DNA of 48,234 nucleotides from Flavobacteriaceae bacterium. GTDB taxonomy: Bacteria; Bacteroidota; Bacteroidia; Flavobacteriales; Flavobacteriaceae. This document shows positions 45,467 through 48,234 of the stretch, one piece after another (the stretch's first letter is position 1; every line of letters begins with the position of its first letter). Position numbers and translations under genes: made by a program. Location of the stretch: positions 1 to 48,234 of the forward strand of contig CANGIF010000026.1 in assembly GCA_947453885.1 (NCBI GenBank), written 5' to 3'. The notes under the pieces were generated by a model that saw only the letters and a list, made by a program, of their open reading frames with translations, was not told where the DNA came from and made no database searches.

Positions 45467-46063
45467 TTAGATTTTTAAATCAAACCGACCATCGGTAACT
45501 TGTATTGTCTCTGATGGATTTGAATCGTTATATAGAGTTGCATTAAAAGTACCAGAAATTATAGTATTATATAAAGTATTAAAATCAAAACGTGTAATAT
45601 TTATAGTTCCACTATTGTGACTTGATAAATAGGTTTTTCCGCTTACACCGTCATAGGTTTCTCTAACAATTATTTGTGGATTATGAGATGTCTGATTGAA
45701 AAACTGACCGTTACTTTGTTCTACCATATACTGTCCTATACCGTTAGAAAGATTGTCTATATAAACATAAATCCAATAATTATGTCCTTTATCTTTTAAA
45801 TTAGAAATAATTATTGAAAAATAATCATTTCCATAAGGTAGATTATTAAAATTAGACCCTCTACTTGTATTTAAACCATATGCAACTCCACCATTTATTG
45901 AATTAGTACCATTTTTAGGTACCAACACTTTTCCGTTAATAATGCACCCAGCGGTGTTTGCCCCAACTTGTGTAATGGGGGGTAGTGTGTCTTGTGGGGT
46001 TGTTGTTTCGGTTTTGGTGCAGCCAAAAAGGAGTACTAAAAAAGGTAAAAAAAAGTATTTCAT
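45467..46063 (-). CDS. Array lipoprotein, copy 1 (most divergent centre)
   Basis: The 198-residue protein starts with a lipoprotein signal (FLVLLFGC, lipid-modified Cys15). It then has LPPITQVGANTAGCIINGKVLVPKNG, a segment I associate with Bacteroidota DUF6252-like proteins, and ends TIQVTDGRFDLKI. Its first 52 residues are identical to copy 2 and the DNA there is almost unchanged. The centre (about 53-150, for example DYFSIIISNLKDKGHNYWIYVYIDNLSNG) is much less like copies 2 and 3 than those are to each other. Expected at the outer membrane. Function unknown. Confidence 0.82.
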   Translation of the reverse strand: MKYFFLPFLVLLFGCTKTETTTPQDTLPPITQVGANTAGCIINGKVLVPKNGTNSINGGVAYGLNTSRGSNFNNLPYGNDYFSIIISNLKDKGHNYWIYVYIDNLSNGIGQYMVEQSNGQFFNQTSHNPQIIVRETYDGVSGKTYLSSHNSGTINITRFDFNTLYNTIISGTFNATLYNDSNPSETIQVTDGRFDLKI

Positions 46064-46129
46064 AAGTTATTTTTTTTTTAAGTTAACAATATATAAAGAT
46101 AGCAATTTATTCAATCTTTTGGTTACTAA

Positions 46130-46240
46130 TCAATAATCCATAGTAACGGTATACTCTTTTGGAATCAAGGATTCCTTATCTTGTGCTTTGGCAAACAGTG
46201 AAAGCAATAATAAACTGGAAATAAATAATTTTAATTTCAT
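46130..46240 (-). pseudogene. Truncated array gene A, copy 2
   Basis: The frame reads MKLKLFISSLLLLSLFAKAQ, DKESLIPKEYTVTMD, then Tyr and TGA. It follows the 112-residue gene A closely up to TVTMD. There the sequence switches to the upstream region of lipoprotein copy 1, a recombination junction. 36 residues remain, essentially a signal peptide and 16 codons. Confidence 0.85.
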
Positions 46241-46294
46241 ACTTTTGAAGTGTTAAATTGAACTTTTGTGAGAGATTGTTTTTTTTAGCTATGA

Positions 46295-46322
46295 GAAGTC
46301 ATTGCCTCCAGCAATGGCTTTC
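46295..46322. repeat. Array hairpin, copy 2
   Basis: The same stem GAAGTCATTGC / GCAATGGCTTTC with loop CTCCA, between lipoprotein copy 2 and gene A remnant 2. Confidence 0.75.
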
Positions 46323-46347
46323 TCTTTTTGATTTAGATTTTACATAA

Positions 46348-46941
46348 CTAGTGATTTAAGGTTGCAATTTTAATGTCAAAACGACCATCTGTAACTTGAA
46401 TTATATCTGAGGGATTGTCTTTATTGTATAAAGAACAATTAAATGTCCCTGAATAAATTCCGTTTGTATGGTCAAAACGAGTAATTTTTATAATTCCTGA
46501 ATTAGAACTTGAATAAAATGTTTTATTTATTCCATTTTCTGTAATCCCTGCAATGATTTGATTGTTATTTGGTCCATAAGCATATAATTCACCATTTGAT
46601 TGATCAATTTGATAATTATTAATTCCAGCAGACATGTTTTTAATCCAAAGCACTATCCCAGCACTACCTTGGTCTTTTTTATTTGCTATTTCTAGCTGCC
46701 AATAATCACCTCCTATTATAGGCTGATTAAAATGAATACCAGCATTTATATTTAACCCATAAGGTGTTCCTGAAAAGCTAGTAGCTCCATTTTTAGGTAC
46801 CAACACTTTTCCGTTAATAATGCACCCAGCAGTGTTTGCCCCAACTTGTGTAATGGGGGGTAGTGTGTCTTGTGGGGTTGTTGTTTCGGTTTTGGTGCAG
46901 CCAAAAAGGAGTACTAAAAAAGGTAAAAAAAAGTATTTCAT
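46348..46941 (-). CDS. Array lipoprotein, copy 2
   Basis: The 197-residue protein has the same lipoprotein signal and first 52 residues as copy 1. Its centre and C-terminal part (DYWQLEIANKKDQGSAGIVLWIKNMS, QSNGELYAYG, NQIIAGITENGINKTFYSS, FNCSLYNKDNP, IQVTDGRFDIKI) closely follow copy 3 instead. The gene is therefore a mosaic, 5' like copy 1 and 3' like copy 3. It is followed by hairpin 2 and gene A remnant 2. Function unknown; outer-membrane lipoprotein of the DUF6252-like type is the best description. Confidence 0.82.
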   Translation of the reverse strand: MKYFFLPFLVLLFGCTKTETTTPQDTLPPITQVGANTAGCIINGKVLVPKNGATSFSGTPYGLNINAGIHFNQPIIGGDYWQLEIANKKDQGSAGIVLWIKNMSAGINNYQIDQSNGELYAYGPNNNQIIAGITENGINKTFYSSSNSGIIKITRFDHTNGIYSGTFNCSLYNKDNPSDIIQVTDGRFDIKIATLNH

Positions 46942-47006
46942 AAGTTATTTTTTTTTAAGTTAACGATATATAAATATAGCAATTTATTCAATCTTTTGGT
47001 TATTTA

Positions 47007-47116
47007 TCAATTATCCATAGTAACAGTATATTCTTTTGGAATCACGGATTCCTTATCTTGTGCTTTGGCAAAAAGACAAAGCAATAATAAACTGGAAATA
47101 AATAATTTTAATTATC
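47007..47116 (-). pseudogene. Truncated array gene A, copy 3, start codon lost
   Basis: The stretch encodes the gene A signal-peptide region and DKESVIPKEYTVTMD, then Asn and TGA. At the place of the ATG the sequence reads GATAATTAAAATTA, so the initiation codon is gone by a small change. As in copy 2, homology to gene A ends at TVTMD, at the junction with the upstream region of lipoprotein copy 2. Confidence 0.85.
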
Positions 47117-47171
47117 CTACTTTTGAAGTGTTAAATTGAACTTTTGTGAGAGATTGTTTTTTTAACTGTGA

Positions 47172-47199
47172 GAAGTCATTGCCTCCAGCAATGGCTTTC
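47172..47199. repeat. Array hairpin, copy 3
   Basis: The same stem GAAGTCATTGC / GCAATGGCTTTC with loop CTCCA, between lipoprotein copy 3 and gene A remnant 3. Confidence 0.75.
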
Positions 47200-47221
47200 T
47201 CTTTTTGATTTTTTTACATAT

Positions 47222-47818
47222 TTAATTATTTAAGGTTAATCCATTAATATCAAACCTTCCATCGGTAACTTGTATTGTTTCAGTCGGATTGTCTTTATTG
47301 TATAAGGAACAATTAAATGTTCCAGAATATATTGAAATCCCATTTGCCAAATCTGAACGATTAATTTTAATTAATCCAGAATTTGGACTTGACCAATAGG
47401 TTTTGCTTATTCCATTTTCTGTAATTCCTGCAATAATTTGATTGTTATTTGATCCAAAAGCATATAACTCTCCATTAGATTGACCAACTAGGTAATCCCC
47501 ATTTCCACTAGACATGTTTTTAATCCATAAAATTATTCCCGAACCATTTGTGTCTTTTTTATTAGCAATTTCTAATTGCCAATAATCATTTTTATTGGGC
47601 CAAAAATTCATTCCTTGAGTTTTTTTTAATCCATAAGCAGCAGACCCTCCAATTGCTTGACTTCCATTTTTAGGCACCAACACTTTTCCGTTAATTACAC
47701 AACCAGCGGTGTTAGCACCCACTTGTGTAATGGGAGGCAGTGTGTCTTGTGGGGTTGTAGTTTCTGTTTTGGTGCAGCCAAAAAGGAGTACTAAAAAAGG
47801 TAAAAAAAAGTATTTCAT
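47222..47818 (-). CDS. Array lipoprotein, copy 3
   Basis: The 198-residue protein has the shared signal and first 52 residues with one change (I41V), though the DNA there has more silent differences than between copies 1 and 2. The centre reads SQAIGGSAAYGLKKTQGMNFWPNKNDYWQLEIANKKD, and later GSNNNQIIAGITENG and YSGTFNCSLYNKDNP, close to copy 2. It ends VTDGRFDINGLTLNN. It is the 5'-most copy on the minus strand and may carry the ancestral promoter. Function unknown. Confidence 0.82.
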   Translation of the reverse strand: MKYFFLPFLVLLFGCTKTETTTPQDTLPPITQVGANTAGCVINGKVLVPKNGSQAIGGSAAYGLKKTQGMNFWPNKNDYWQLEIANKKDTNGSGIILWIKNMSSGNGDYLVGQSNGELYAFGSNNNQIIAGITENGISKTYWSSPNSGLIKINRSDLANGISIYSGTFNCSLYNKDNPTETIQVTDGRFDINGLTLNN

Positions 47819-48234
47819 AAGTAATTTTTTTTTAGTTAAAGTTAGATAATGACTATATAATTTAGTTATTATTTTGGTTTAGTACAGCGCTATAGAAAGC
47901 AAAATAAATCTGAAAATAATCCAATAACTAGTTCATTCAAAAACTACTGTTAATTTTTTACTAATATAGGAGGTTTTTCTTTTAAATGCTACAAAAAAAG
48001 TTGTGTTTTTTCATTTGAATAAATAAATGTAGCTTGTTTTGGAATAAGTGTTGTTAATTGAATAATAAAAAGAAATTTTTGCTTTATTTTTAAGTTGGTA
48101 AATGGTACAAACTAGGCTTTTTTTACTTAAAAAGTTGGATTATAGGGCTAATTTAAACCACTAAAAAGAGCAAAAAATCCTCGAAATGCCTTTAAAAAAT
48201 ATTTTTTTAAGTAAATAATGTTTGAATTGGCATC
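47819..48234. other. Non-coding stretch at the window end
   Basis: The first 65 or so bases resemble the leaders of the other array lipoproteins. The rest, to the window end, is AT-rich with no supported gene, hairpin or repeat. It may hold the promoter of the array, but I find no clear TAnnTTTG on the minus strand near the start of copy 3. Confidence 0.5.

Larger units (their letters stand above)
45018..47885 (-). repeat. Tandem array of [lipoprotein + hairpin + gene A 5' part], period about 878 bp
   Basis: The three lipoprotein starts lie at 46063, 46941 and 47818, spaced 878 and 877 bases. Each unit holds an upstream AT-rich leader, a lipoprotein gene, the hairpin and the start of gene A. 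Similarity of the leaders suggests that the right boundary is near 47885; the left boundary is the complete gene A copy and the lipoprotein remnant at 44930. Confidence 0.88.

Overview
The window is low-GC DNA from a member of the Bacteroidota, most likely a Flavobacterium or close relative (Flavobacteriaceae). The reasons are secreted LRR proteins with type IX secretion (T9SS) sorting tails, two promoters of the Bacteroidota form TTTG-N18/19-TAnnTTTG, few visible Shine-Dalgarno sites, and family-typical genes: fused E1 alpha/beta dehydrogenase, fused CcsBA, DUF4920 lipoprotein, and TPR-containing LytS-type kinases.

Layout. 1-3.5 kb (minus): a sigma factor, a one-TM protein and a secreted HExxH peptidase cut by the window edge, tightly packed, preceded by two small secreted proteins. 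3.8-8 kb: M28 peptidase (plus), then a YciO/YrdC-family protein and a UvrD/PcrA helicase (minus). 8-14 kb: two tandem LRR/T9SS paralogues plus the decayed tail of a third. 14-17.2 kb: a 21-bp tandem repeat and a LytTR regulator/TPR histidine kinase pair. 17.4-22.1 kb: enolase, small conserved protein, MnmD (TTG start), a CxxCH lipoprotein, a DUF4920 lipoprotein, and ilvE (plus). 22.2-25.5 kb: ECF sigma / one-TM protein / Spy-like protein operon, an SRPBCC-GyrI-like membrane protein, a small membrane protein and a MazG-like pyrophosphohydrolase. 25.5-30.6 kb: a split transketolase whose two halves are separated by an unknown gene, then a branched-chain-type 2-oxoacid dehydrogenase E1 fusion. 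31-36.8 kb (plus): an RND tripartite efflux operon and a beta-barrel-like protein. 37-41.8 kb (minus): CcsBA and IMP dehydrogenase. 41.9-44.6 kb: small unknown genes, a DnaJ-KTSC fusion and a DUF4369/thioredoxin lipoprotein gene split by an in-frame TGA. 44.8 kb: tRNA-Tyr with a good promoter and terminator.

44.9-47.9 kb (minus) is the most unusual part. It is an array with a period of about 878 bp holding three related lipoprotein genes with an identical or near-identical first 52 residues and divergent centres. Each is followed by a hairpin and by the 5' part of a second gene, complete to 112 codons in one unit and cut to about 36 codons in the other two. A further decayed lipoprotein tail lies at the tRNA-proximal end.

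Most of the window is housekeeping metabolism (glycolysis, pentose phosphate, branched-chain amino acids, purines, cytochrome c maturation) mixed with envelope and secretion functions. I see no CRISPR array, insertion sequence, prophage or rRNA. No complete novel defence or mobile system is evident. The lipoprotein array, the TGA-split thioredoxin gene and the sigma/TM/peptidase cluster are the best candidates for new biology.
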